Positions 38,101-45,233 of a stretch of 58,221 nucleotides of DNA are shown piece after piece (position 1 is the stretch's first letter; every line of letters begins with the position of its first letter). The DNA comes from an uncultured Verrucomicrobiota bacterium. GTDB lineage: Bacteria > Verrucomicrobiota > Verrucomicrobiia > Limisphaerales > UBA9464. The notes beneath the pieces are model-generated. The model saw only the letters and a program-made list of their open reading frames with translations. It had not been told where the DNA came from and made no database searches. The position numbers were made by a program, and so were the translations under genes. The stretch is from positions 1 to 58,221 of the forward strand of contig CAJAHH010000047.1 of assembly GCA_903939515.1 (NCBI GenBank). Reading direction: 5' to 3'.

Positions 38101-38181
38101 TCCAGACAGGCAGAGGGCTGCGAAGGCCGCGGCCTGGATGAGTGCTCGGTGGGAGACGGGGTGCAAGCGGTGAGCAGTCAT
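35155..38181 (-). CDS. PVC-type heme-binding CxxCH protein with dehydrogenase-like propeller
   Basis: A 1008-residue exported protein. After a signal peptide it has a membrane-bound dehydrogenase-like beta-propeller (about 40-380; FDGDGRLWVTTTTSYPQ, LEDTDHDGRADRTTVF, FGPDGALYLCDWFNPLIGHY), then about 450 residues of HEAT-like helical repeats, and a c-type cytochrome domain with the heme site CTSCH near residue 880 and the end GLVDALSETELRDLLRYLSG. This is the TIGR02604/TIGR02603 layout found in Planctomycetota and Verrucomicrobiota. It is thought to oxidise sugars or alcohols in the periplasm; substrates are not known. It begins six bases after the SGNH-like gene. Confidence 0.92.
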   Translation of the reverse strand: MTAHRLHPVSHRALIQAAAFAALCLSGTLLATQTPAEELASLNVAEGYSISLFASEADGVVKPTQIRFDGDGRLWVTTTTSYPQIRPGEAPRDRIVVLEDTDHDGRADRTTVFDDQLHMPLGLELGDGGVYVGAADQLLFLKDTDGDGKADVRRVIFSGFGTGDTHQTLNSFTWGPAGELMMSQGLHAISRIETPWGNETLHQAGLWRFWPRRMRLDPFWDGAMGAHNPFGTTFDRAGQPFVFAGNGHGIAHLTQAMIRTEHFEAHPPLWNQGRKFGGADIADNSHWLPEHRGEFVAGGYLHNSVERFRLTPRGATFQVDRLPPLVESTNTAFRVVDVRFGPDGALYLCDWFNPLIGHYQTSFRHPDRDKTRGRIWRVSAKGRPALRAPALEKAPLPALFDALLSPERWNRQLAARVLKDRPNEPVVAGLQNWVHATPSAEAGLDRIYEGIGVLASHEVPHAEFIELLSHSSNPDHRARAARITGHWASRLKDPLEALTRLAADTQATVRLEAVVACAYVPDARAVEVASIAMENATGKPEEAPVAYAFTQCVHALKPLWKGPYTQGSLSFGNNQRRRDAFARADRSADTVNEAATRLRRVQEVALPADTQASLVESVLTAARPQDIPLLLAPRTFTVGTAYDAGAHARALLQLDTLGRNLGLKPTQDVGPALGALLSSAHPSVQAAAARLIGRWLIRSLESEVVRLLESQESPEAVRAGAIAGLGLFPSPEHTSRILRAANPEAPTVLKTVAAAAIAARDLGAACRLASEVLAQEANTAAIETVMTPILRQPGGAGALAKALQTVRPHPESARALAGFLAQAGRQVPELTPVLAQALGRTAGNQTLTDRLASGPARQEFLKTVRASGDARRGATVFTRTELGCTSCHGVGASQPGLGPDLGALGTAQTPDFILRALLEPQVEVKEGFMSWNLTLQNGEEIQGRIESTSPQEVVLLDAATRKPMRLARSEIRSQTQAGSIMPAGLVDALSETELRDLLRYLSGLGRRD

Positions 38182-38187
38182 GGCGAT

Positions 38188-39123
38188 TCAACGGGCGGTC
38201 TCGAGTGCGGTGACGCGGGTCAGGCGGGCGGCGAGGGCGTCGGTCTTTTGGTCGGCCGCTTGAAGGAGCGGGACGAATTGTTCCATTTCCGCAGGGAACC
38301 AGCGGATCTTGGGGTCGCGGTGGTCGCGGCTGCTGAGTTGCTCGGTGCGGTCGCCAGCCAAAAAGGCCCAATTGGTGGGTCGGCTGTAGCCTTTCCACAG
38401 CGCGTTGCGCTCGGTAGCGGCCTGTCGCAGTGCTTCCCACGAGGGTTCAGAGAATCGGCCGGCCGGATCGGTCTGAGGGACCACGAGTCCGTGAAGCCAG
38501 GGTTTGAGGGCGCTGGCGGCCACTCGGGCTTGTCCGGATTCGCTGAGTTTGCGTCCGTCGGTGGACAAGTTTTTCTGGGATCGTGCGGCTTCGAAGACGT
38601 CGATGATGGGCAGGTTTTGGCGCCGGGCGATATCTCGGATGCGTTGGGCGTAGGCTTCGATTGGGGGGGGATTGCTACGGGTGACGGGTATGGGGGTGAC
38701 GAGGAGGACGCGGGTGCCCAGGGCTTGGCAGTCGAGGACCCATTGTTGGAGGCGTTCCGCGAAGTGTTCGAGGTGTTCGAGTCCGTCGAAGGCTTCGCCT
38801 TGTCCGAAATCGAGGAGACAGACGGTGGCCTTGGCGGTGGCTACTTGTTGAAGGGGGCTGGGATAATTGACTTCACGGAGTTGGCTGAAAACGGTGTCGC
38901 CTTCGCGGGCGAGGTTGAGGATTCGCAGGTGGTGGGTGGGATGGGCAGCGATGAGGAGTGTTTCCCAGTGGGCGCTTCGGGCTCGGGCTTCAGCGGAGCC
39001 GCCGCCGATGAGGGCGATGATATCGTTGGTGCGCAGGGAGTGAGCGGGAGGTGGGTTTTCCGCGCCGAGGCTCCATCGTGCCCAAAGGGCTCCGTAGGCT
39101 AGGATCCACAGGAACGGTTTCAT
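38188..39123 (-). CDS. SGNH-hydrolase-like protein, degenerate active site
   Basis: This 311-residue exported protein (signal WILAYGALWARWSLGAEN) has the SGNH order: strand plus block I (IIALIGGGSAEARA), block II (LNLAREGDTV), block III (LLDFGQGEAFDG) and block V (LSTDGRKLSESGQARVA). The catalytic positions appear lost: GDS is GGG, the Asn of GxND is Gly, and the His of DxxH is Lys. It may thus bind and not cleave. The rest (WFPAEMEQFVPLLQAADQKT) is the usual tail of such proteins beside PVC heme proteins. The same domain pair is fused in the gene at 47408-50749. Confidence 0.72.
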   Translation of the reverse strand: MKPFLWILAYGALWARWSLGAENPPPAHSLRTNDIIALIGGGSAEARARSAHWETLLIAAHPTHHLRILNLAREGDTVFSQLREVNYPSPLQQVATAKATVCLLDFGQGEAFDGLEHLEHFAERLQQWVLDCQALGTRVLLVTPIPVTRSNPPPIEAYAQRIRDIARRQNLPIIDVFEAARSQKNLSTDGRKLSESGQARVAASALKPWLHGLVVPQTDPAGRFSEPSWEALRQAATERNALWKGYSRPTNWAFLAGDRTEQLSSRDHRDPKIRWFPAEMEQFVPLLQAADQKTDALAARLTRVTALETAR

Positions 39124-39185
39124 GCGCTTTTGGGAGAGAGGGGCCCAATCAAACAGTCTGGGGCGGGCTTGGGAAGTCTCAACAC

Positions 39186-39425
39186 GGTGGTGCGCTTCTT
39201 GGGTGGGCTCCGCGGGACAGGGCCTGCACTCGCAGGGATCGTACGGGAGGTGGGGCTATCGCGCTGCCGCGCTGTGGGAATGGGGTGCTTCGATCCAATG
39301 CTCGCTCCGGCCCTATCCCGCTGCAGCTGGGTTGTCTTGGGGGGCGTGGGGTGAAGAGCTTTTGAGGAATGGTGCGGGTTTGGTTAGGGACAGGCTATTG
39401 GGAACGGGTTGGGAATGAGACTTTA
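39186..39425 (+). repeat. direct repeat, copy 1 (240 bp)
   Basis: Starts with GGTGGTGCGCTTCTT and includes CCGCGGGACAGGGCCTGC, GATCGTACGGGAGGTGGGGC, GGGTGCTTCGATCCAATGCT and GACAGGCTATTGGGAACGG. Copy 2 follows head to tail with a few per cent difference. Confidence 0.9.
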
Positions 39426-39664
39426 GGTGGTGTGCTTCTTCTTGGAGGTGGCTCCGCGGGACAGGGCCTGCGCTCGCACGGATCGTACGGGAGGTGGGGC
39501 TATCGCGCTGCCGCGCTGTGGGAATGGGGTGCTTCGATCCAATGCTCGCTCCGGCCCTATCCCGCTGCAGCCCGGTTTGTCTCGGGGGGCGAGGGGTAAA
39601 GAGCTTTTGCAGAATCGGGAGGGTTTGGTTGGGGACAGGCTATTGGGAACGGGTTGGGACTTCA
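39426..39664 (+). repeat. direct repeat, copy 2 (239 bp)
   Basis: Carries the same landmarks as copy 1 in the same order, including GATCGTACGGGAGGTGGGGC and GACAGGCTATTGGGAACGG. Differences are single bases and a few short indels (for example TGAGACTT is lost before the next copy). Confidence 0.9.
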
Positions 39665-39755
39665 GGTGGTGTGCTTCTTTTTGGGGGTGGCCTCGCGGCT
39701 GGGGTATCTGGGTGGGGCGTGAGGTAAAGAGCTTTTGCAGAACGGGGATTGGGTG
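39665..39755 (+). repeat. direct repeat, copy 3 (internally deleted)
   Basis: Begins GGTGGTGTGCTTCTT like the others and keeps GGTAAAGAGCTTTTGCAGAA from the distal part, but lacks about 150 central bases. It stops about 30 bases before the UnbV start codon. Confidence 0.75.
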
Positions 39756-39786
39756 GTGTAAGGTGATTTCAGAAACCCATTTTGCC

Positions 39787-41727
39787 ATGACCTTCTCCAA
39801 CTGGCTTACGTATGTCGGTGTCTTGTCTTTGATGGCTGCTGCCGGGGCCGCCGATTCGATGGTTCAGGTTCCAGATGCGGCGCTGCAAAATTCCGTGGGC
39901 TTGGGGTTGAAGGCGAACGGTGAACGCCAGCGGAGCGCTGCGGCGGCATGGAAGGTGTTCCATGGGTTTCAGTTCAAAGACCAGGCAGCGGAAAGCGGAA
40001 TTACGTTCCGACAGGTGCCGGTGGATGATGGGGCACGGGATTATAAGGCGGTTCATTATGATCACGGTACGGCCATTGCGGCGGCGGATGTGGATGGGGA
40101 CGGCCGGCCAGATCTCTTCTTCGCCAACCAGCGGGGGGGCAATCAGCTGTGGCGCAATCTGGGCGGGGGTCGTTTTGAGGACATCACCGCGCGGGCCGGG
40201 GTGGCGATGGCGGGCAAGGTGAGCGTGGGGGCTTCATTCGCGGACATCGATAACGACGGGCGGCCGGACTTGCTCGTGACGACGGTGCGGCAAGGTCTGG
40301 CGCTCTTTCACAATGAAGGCGGGGGTCGGTTTCGCGACATCACGGCCGAGGCGGGTGTGTCGCCGAATAAGCCGGGGCACGGGTCGGGTGCGGTGTTCTT
40401 CGATTATGACCGGGATGGGAAGCTGGATCTCTTCGTCTGCAACGTTGGGGTGTATACGCGAAATGAGAAGGGCCGTGCCGGGGAATACGTGGGTCGTTCG
40501 GATGCCTTTCAGGGCTGGCAGTTTCCGGAGCGCAGTGAGGCGAGCCCGCTCTTCCACAATCGGGGTGGAGCCCGCTTTGAGAATGCTTCGCAGACGACGG
40601 GATTGATCCATCGGGGCTGGAGTGGCGATGCGACCTTTTGTGATCTGGATGGGGACGGATTTCCAGAACTGTACGTGCTGAGCATGTCGGGGGAGGACCG
40701 CTATTACGTGAACCGTCAGGGGAGCCGCTTCGAGGACCGGACGGCGGCCTTATTTCCGAAGACGCCATGGGGTTCGATGGGTGTGAAGTTCTTCGACCAC
40801 AATCGCGATGGGCTGATGGATTTAATCGTCACCGACATGCACTCCGACATGACGACGGCGCAAATTAATGCAGGCGATACAAACCTGACGGTGGCCTTCG
40901 ACAAGTCTAAGAGCGACGCATGGTGCGCGGCGGAGTGGAAGCCGGAGTTGTTCGGTCGGGCCACCAATAGTGTGTTCGGTAATGCGTTCTTCCAGAACCA
41001 GGGTTCTGGCCACGCGTTTGCGGAAGTGTCTACGACGGTGGGGACCGAGACTTACTGGCCGTGGGGCGTGACGGTGGCAGACTTCAATGCCGACGGTGAC
41101 GAGGACGTGTTCGTGACGGCCGGCATGGGCTATCCGCTGCGTTATGTGGCCAATTCGCTGCTGCTCAACGACGGAGGAAAGCGCTTCGTGGATGCGGAGT
41201 GGGTGCTAGGGCTCGAGCCGCGCCGGGGCGATCCAATCCTGCGCGAGGCCTTCGTGCTCGATACGGCGCTGCCGGAGGAGCGTCGCCATCCATTGGCGAA
41301 GGGTCGCACCGGCAAAGTCCGGGTGATGGGAACGGCGAGTTCGCGCTCGTCGGTGGCTCTCGACGTGGACGGCGACGGGGACCTTGACCTGGTGACCAAC
41401 GAATGGAACGACGCGCCGCAGGTGCTCTTGAGCGATCTTTCCCAACGCACGACGTTGCGCTTTCTGCAGGTGCGGCTGGTGGGCACGGTGTCCAATCGCG
41501 ACGGGCTGGGAGCGACCGTTCGGGTCCACTGCGGTTCGCGGGTCCAGACGCGCTTCCATGACGGCAAGTCGGGATACCTCGCTCAGAGCAGCTTGCCGCT
41601 CTATTTCGGACTGGGATCGGAGAGAGCCGTGGATCGTATCGAGGTGGTCTGGCCCTCGGGCCGTCGGCAGACGCGCTCCGGCCCGATCTCGTTCAACGGG
41701 ACGCTGGAACTGGTGGAGCCGCAGTGA
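39787..41727 (+). CDS. FG-GAP repeat protein with ASPIC/UnbV domain
   Basis: This 646-residue exported protein has a signal peptide (WLTYVGVLSLMAAAGAAD) and a beta-propeller of FG-GAP repeats, each with a Ca2+-type loop: DVDGDGRPDLFF, DIDNDGRPDLLV, DYDRDGKLDLFV, DLDGDGFPELYV, DHNRDGLMDLIV, DFNADGDEDVFV and DVDGDGDLDLVT. The C-terminus is an ASPIC/UnbV domain (LPLYFGLGSERAVDRIEVVW, PSGRRQTRSGP). Such CRTAC1-like proteins are many in this phylum; a carbohydrate-binding or surface role is likely, but unproven. The frame is open into the repeats upstream; the ATG at 39787 was chosen for the signal peptide. It overlaps the convergent beta-helix gene by 35 bases. Confidence 0.9.
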   Translation: MTFSNWLTYVGVLSLMAAAGAADSMVQVPDAALQNSVGLGLKANGERQRSAAAAWKVFHGFQFKDQAAESGITFRQVPVDDGARDYKAVHYDHGTAIAAADVDGDGRPDLFFANQRGGNQLWRNLGGGRFEDITARAGVAMAGKVSVGASFADIDNDGRPDLLVTTVRQGLALFHNEGGGRFRDITAEAGVSPNKPGHGSGAVFFDYDRDGKLDLFVCNVGVYTRNEKGRAGEYVGRSDAFQGWQFPERSEASPLFHNRGGARFENASQTTGLIHRGWSGDATFCDLDGDGFPELYVLSMSGEDRYYVNRQGSRFEDRTAALFPKTPWGSMGVKFFDHNRDGLMDLIVTDMHSDMTTAQINAGDTNLTVAFDKSKSDAWCAAEWKPELFGRATNSVFGNAFFQNQGSGHAFAEVSTTVGTETYWPWGVTVADFNADGDEDVFVTAGMGYPLRYVANSLLLNDGGKRFVDAEWVLGLEPRRGDPILREAFVLDTALPEERRHPLAKGRTGKVRVMGTASSRSSVALDVDGDGDLDLVTNEWNDAPQVLLSDLSQRTTLRFLQVRLVGTVSNRDGLGATVRVHCGSRVQTRFHDGKSGYLAQSSLPLYFGLGSERAVDRIEVVWPSGRRQTRSGPISFNGTLELVEPQ

Positions 41728-42895
41728 CAGGGGGTCCCGGAAGAGCCTTGGCTGGGGTGGGAGATTTTTCCCGCGTCATGGGCCGATAACCGATTCCGGA
41801 ATACTCTGCGGCCTGCGGTACCCAGTCGGTGTCGAAGCGGGGGTCGGGTCCTTCGAGCCGGTTCTGGCGGGGGTCGATCGCTTTCTTGGCATCGAACACC
41901 CGGCCCAAGATCACGCAGTTTTCCACGCGGGCTCCGGCATTGATGGCTAGTTCGTATCGGGGATGGCCGGGCAATCCGCCCTCGGAACGATTGGCGTGGA
42001 AGAGGTTGGCGACGTAAACGCTGTCGCCGCCCATGTCGTCCACGCCGTTGCGGTTGCCAGTGAAGGTGCAGTTCTGGACGAGGGCCAGCGACTCCCAAAA
42101 AATGGTGATCGCCCCGTTGTTGGCGAAGGGCTTTTCGCCGGAGGCCTTGGCCACCAGGTCGTCGCCGGTATTGGAGATGTTCCCGACGAAGAGGCAGTTG
42201 AGGACTTTGGCCGAGCTGCCAGCCAGAAGATCGATGGCTGGCCCGGTGCCTTGGGCCTTGTTGTTCAGAAATCGGCAACTGGCGATGAGCACTGGGGTCT
42301 CGCGGAATCCTTGTTGTTGAACCGAGATGCCCGCGCCGCACGGGCGCGTGAAATTATCTTCGATCGTGAGCTCTATGAGCCGAGGAGAGGAACGCCCGAA
42401 GATCTTCACGGCCCCGCCATCGGAGTAGAAGAAGTGGTTCTTCAAGACGGTCCGGTTGGGCTCCAAGGTTTGGGTTCCCTCTTTGGTGAGGAAGGCGTTG
42501 GCTCCAGTCAGCCGGAACCCGCGCAGGAGGGTGTTGGTCGAGACCCCGTCGCCAAAATAGACCACGTGGTTCACCACCGCTGGGTGCGACGGCTCGTTGG
42601 TGGCTGAGAGCGTGGGATTGGCCGCGGTGAGCGTGACGTCTCCGATAGCCACCAGACGGATTCCGTCATGCCGTCGGTTGAAGCCGATGAGTGCCTGGCG
42701 GTTGGATTCCGGTCGGTACAAGCCCGCGTGCACCCAGACCGTTTTCTGCACGGTGTTGGTCGCTGCCTGATCCAGCGCCGCTTGGATCCGGTCGCCGGGC
42801 CGAACATGATAACCATCTGGCTCCAGTGTGACGCCACCCCAGGCCAGCGCCGCGGATGCGGCCCAAATCGCCACGGATAGCACGGATCGGGTCAT
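41693..42895 (-). CDS. right-handed parallel beta-helix protein
   Basis: A 400-residue exported protein (signal VLSVAIWAASAALAWGG) with the look of a pectate-lyase-like beta-helix: RPGDRIQAALDQAATNTVQK at the N-terminus, then repeating strands such as FRLTGANAFL, PRLIELTIEDNFTRPCGAGI, IASCRFLNNKAQGTGPAIDL, KVLNCLFVGNISNTGDDLVA and VQNCTFTGNRNGVDDMGGDS. No catalytic lyase residues can be assigned by eye. Proteins of this type act on or bind polysaccharides. The last 30 residues are a Pro/Ala tail whose codons overlap the end of the UnbV gene on the other strand. Confidence 0.82.
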   Translation of the reverse strand: MTRSVLSVAIWAASAALAWGGVTLEPDGYHVRPGDRIQAALDQAATNTVQKTVWVHAGLYRPESNRQALIGFNRRHDGIRLVAIGDVTLTAANPTLSATNEPSHPAVVNHVVYFGDGVSTNTLLRGFRLTGANAFLTKEGTQTLEPNRTVLKNHFFYSDGGAVKIFGRSSPRLIELTIEDNFTRPCGAGISVQQQGFRETPVLIASCRFLNNKAQGTGPAIDLLAGSSAKVLNCLFVGNISNTGDDLVAKASGEKPFANNGAITIFWESLALVQNCTFTGNRNGVDDMGGDSVYVANLFHANRSEGGLPGHPRYELAINAGARVENCVILGRVFDAKKAIDPRQNRLEGPDPRFDTDWVPQAAEYSGIGYRPMTREKSPTPAKALPGPPVTAAPPVPASR

Positions 42896-43117
42896 GGTCC
42901 GGCGATCTCAACAGGCCGAGCTGCGGCGACAAGGCGATTCGCAACCAACAAGGGGAACCGAATGCCTCAAAACTTTTGACACCCTGTGGAATTGGCTTTG
43001 CGTGGGAACCGAATGCTCAGGTGTGCCCGGCAAGGGTTACCGAATCCGTCTGGGTTTGGCGAAGCCCTCGAACAGGCTTGGACGCCAGCGGTGCTTGGCG
43101 GCACTCTCAGGGCCACG

Positions 43118-44050
43118 ATGTCCGAGTCTGTGCCCAAGCCTGTCACGGCCTCCACGCGCTTGGCCGCGGTGTGGGGCGCTCCCATCCGCCATTCTGCGTC
43201 GCCGGCCATGCACAATGCCGCACTGGCGGCGCTGGACTTGGATTGGCGGTACCTCGCCTGTGAAGTCGCACCCGAAGAATTGGCCGTCGCTCTCGAAGGC
43301 GCACGGGTCATGGGTTTCTGCGGCGTGAATCTCACGGTGCCCCACAAACGACTGGCTTTGGGCATGATGGATGATCTGGATGTCTCGGCCGAGGCGTGGG
43401 GAGCGGTGAACACCGTGGTTTTCGAGGCGGAGAATGCGGAAGGCGTTTGGACTCCAATCGGCCTTCTGAGGTCGTTCCCCGGTCCGGTGCGGCTGCGGGG
43501 ATACAATACCGACGCCGACGCCATCCTCCGCTCCCTCCGCGAAGACCTGCACATGGAACCCCGCGGGGCCCGCGTGTTGTTGCTCGGTGCCGGCGGTGCC
43601 GGTCGCGCGGCGGCGCTGCGGTTGGCCGATGAAGGGGTGGAAACCTTGTGGCTCCAGAATCGCACCGAATCGAAAGCGGCCGAGCTGGCCACCGAGATCG
43701 CCGAGCGATTTCCGGCGGTTGATGTCCGTACGGGTCTGCCCGACTCCGACGTGGAGTTCATCCTCAATGCCACCTCGTCGGGCCTGAAGCCGGAAGACTC
43801 GCTGCCTCTGGATATTCAGGCCTATCCGTTGAGTCATGCCGATGCCGTGTACGACATGATCTATCGGCCTGCTGAAACCCCGTTGCTTCGGGCTGCTCAG
43901 GCCGCGGGTTGCCGCACGGCTAATGGACTCGGGATGTTGTTGTATCAAGGAGCCGCGGCCTTCGAGCTTTGGACTCGACGTCCAGCTCCGATCGAGGTGA
44001 TGCGGGCCGCGTTGATCCATGAAGTTTACGGCACAGGAGAGTCGCAATGA
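43118..44050 (+). CDS. aroE: shikimate dehydrogenase
   Basis: This 310-residue cytoplasmic enzyme reduces 3-dehydroshikimate to shikimate with NADPH. It shows AVWGAPIRHSASPAMHNAAL, the catalytic Lys/Asp region NLTVPHKRLAL, the NADP fold LLLGAGGAGRAAALRLA, and YDMIYRPAETPLLR and NGLGMLLYQGAAAFELWT. The protein is longer than typical (about 275). Start ATG at 43118 was chosen because the upstream frame has no similarity. It overlaps the prepilin peptidase gene by ATGA, a pairing also seen in other bacteria where aro and pil genes neighbour each other. Confidence 0.94.
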   Translation: MSESVPKPVTASTRLAAVWGAPIRHSASPAMHNAALAALDLDWRYLACEVAPEELAVALEGARVMGFCGVNLTVPHKRLALGMMDDLDVSAEAWGAVNTVVFEAENAEGVWTPIGLLRSFPGPVRLRGYNTDADAILRSLREDLHMEPRGARVLLLGAGGAGRAAALRLADEGVETLWLQNRTESKAAELATEIAERFPAVDVRTGLPDSDVEFILNATSSGLKPEDSLPLDIQAYPLSHADAVYDMIYRPAETPLLRAAQAAGCRTANGLGMLLYQGAAAFELWTRRPAPIEVMRAALIHEVYGTGESQ

Positions 44051-45162
44051 ACTGGGAAGACGAACTCTACCGCCACCACGGTCCGCTGGGGCTGCCGTTC
44101 CATTTCTGGACATTCTTCATCGGCATCTTCGGAGCCATGACCGGCAGTTTCCTCAATGTGGTTATCCACCGGATGCCCCGCGAAGAGAGCATCGTCCATC
44201 CGCCGTCCCATTGCCCGACGTGCAACCACCGCATCCCGATGTGGCAAAACCTGCCCATCTTCTCATGGCTGATGTTGCGGGGTCGTTGTGCTTCGTGCCG
44301 GAGCCCTATCTCCCCGCGCTACATCGGTGTGGAAGCCCTGACTGGCGTGCTATTTGTCGCGGCCTGGTTGCACTACGGAGAAGAAGCCCCATGGGCTGCG
44401 GCCTCTGCGTCCATTTTGTTGGCCGGATTCGTCGCAGCCACCTTCATTGATTTCGAGCACTTCATTATTCCTGACGAAATTACCCTGGGAGGCATCGGTG
44501 TGGGTTTCCTGTTGTCGCTGGTGGCCCCTGAGTTGCATCAGGAGACATCCATCTTGGCCGCACTCCGCAGCAGCGCTTTGGGCATCCTGGTTGGTGGAGG
44601 CGTTGTGTATTTGGTGCTTCGGTTGGGAAAGTTTCTTTTTGGCCGGGAACGCGTCGCCCTCGAACCGGGAAGCCGCGTGATTTTCCATGATGCAGGTATC
44701 CGGTTGCCGGACCGCGAGATTCCTTTTCAGGACGTGTTCTATCGCGAGTCGGACACAGTGGTAATGGAAGGCAGGCATTTGGAGTTGGCCGACCGCTGCT
44801 ATGTGTCGGGCGAAATGCGCCTCTCGCCCAAGGCCCTGCGTATTGGCGATGAGGTATTGGATCCGGAGTCCGAACCCTACCTCGCAGCTGAAGTTGAATC
44901 GCTGACGCTGCCGCGCGAAGCGATGGGTCTGGGCGATGTGAAATTCATGGCGGCCATTGGAGCCTTCTTGGGATGGAAGGCCACCCTCTTTAGTTTGATG
45001 TTCAGCTCGGTGTTGGGTGCAGTGGTCGGACTGGGCTTGATTGCCCTGGGCCGCCAGCATTGGTCAGGACGACTGCCTTATGGGCCCTATATCGCTGTGG
45101 CGGCCACGGGGTGGGTTTTTGGTGGATCGGCCTTGTGGGAGCGCCTCTTTGGTGTGCGCTGA
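44047..45162 (+). CDS. pilD: prepilin peptidase (A24) with inserted domain
   Basis: A 371-residue inner-membrane aspartic protease that cleaves and methylates prepilins. It has the N-terminal methylase part with two CxxC zinc pairs (HCPTCNHRIP and RCASCRSPIS), and both catalytic Asp sites: FIDFEHFIIPDE and GLGDVKFMA. Between the fourth helix region and the second Asp site lies an insert of about 85 residues (from RERVALEPGSRVIFHDAGIR to VESLTLPREAM) that looks soluble and beta-rich. It should process the pseudopilins at 7530-11102. Confidence 0.94.
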   Translation: MNWEDELYRHHGPLGLPFHFWTFFIGIFGAMTGSFLNVVIHRMPREESIVHPPSHCPTCNHRIPMWQNLPIFSWLMLRGRCASCRSPISPRYIGVEALTGVLFVAAWLHYGEEAPWAAASASILLAGFVAATFIDFEHFIIPDEITLGGIGVGFLLSLVAPELHQETSILAALRSSALGILVGGGVVYLVLRLGKFLFGRERVALEPGSRVIFHDAGIRLPDREIPFQDVFYRESDTVVMEGRHLELADRCYVSGEMRLSPKALRIGDEVLDPESEPYLAAEVESLTLPREAMGLGDVKFMAAIGAFLGWKATLFSLMFSSVLGAVVGLGLIALGRQHWSGRLPYGPYIAVAATGWVFGGSALWERLFGVR

Positions 45163-45233
45163 AGCAGGAGGCCCGGCCGGGTGCTCTGCCCAAGAGCGGA
45201 CCCGTCCCGGAGCCGCGACCGTCGCCGCCTTCG

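Larger units (their letters stand above)
39124..39786. other. divergent intergenic region filled with direct repeats
   Basis: This 663-base gap separates the minus-strand SGNH-like gene from the plus-strand UnbV gene. Apart from about 60 bases on the left and 30 on the right it consists of the three repeat copies described separately. Frames stay open through the repeats but encode nothing recognisable, and the promoters of both flanking genes must lie in or beside them. Confidence 0.7.

Noticed and set aside
36349-39102. 917-residue open frame on the plus strand
   Set aside because: Antisense to the PVC heme gene and the SGNH-like gene. The product is a Gly/Val/Glu-rich shadow without any domain.
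39427-39786. Open frame that extends the UnbV protein upstream by 120 residues
   Set aside because: The extension lies wholly in the direct repeats, and the signal peptide begins at the ATG at 39787.
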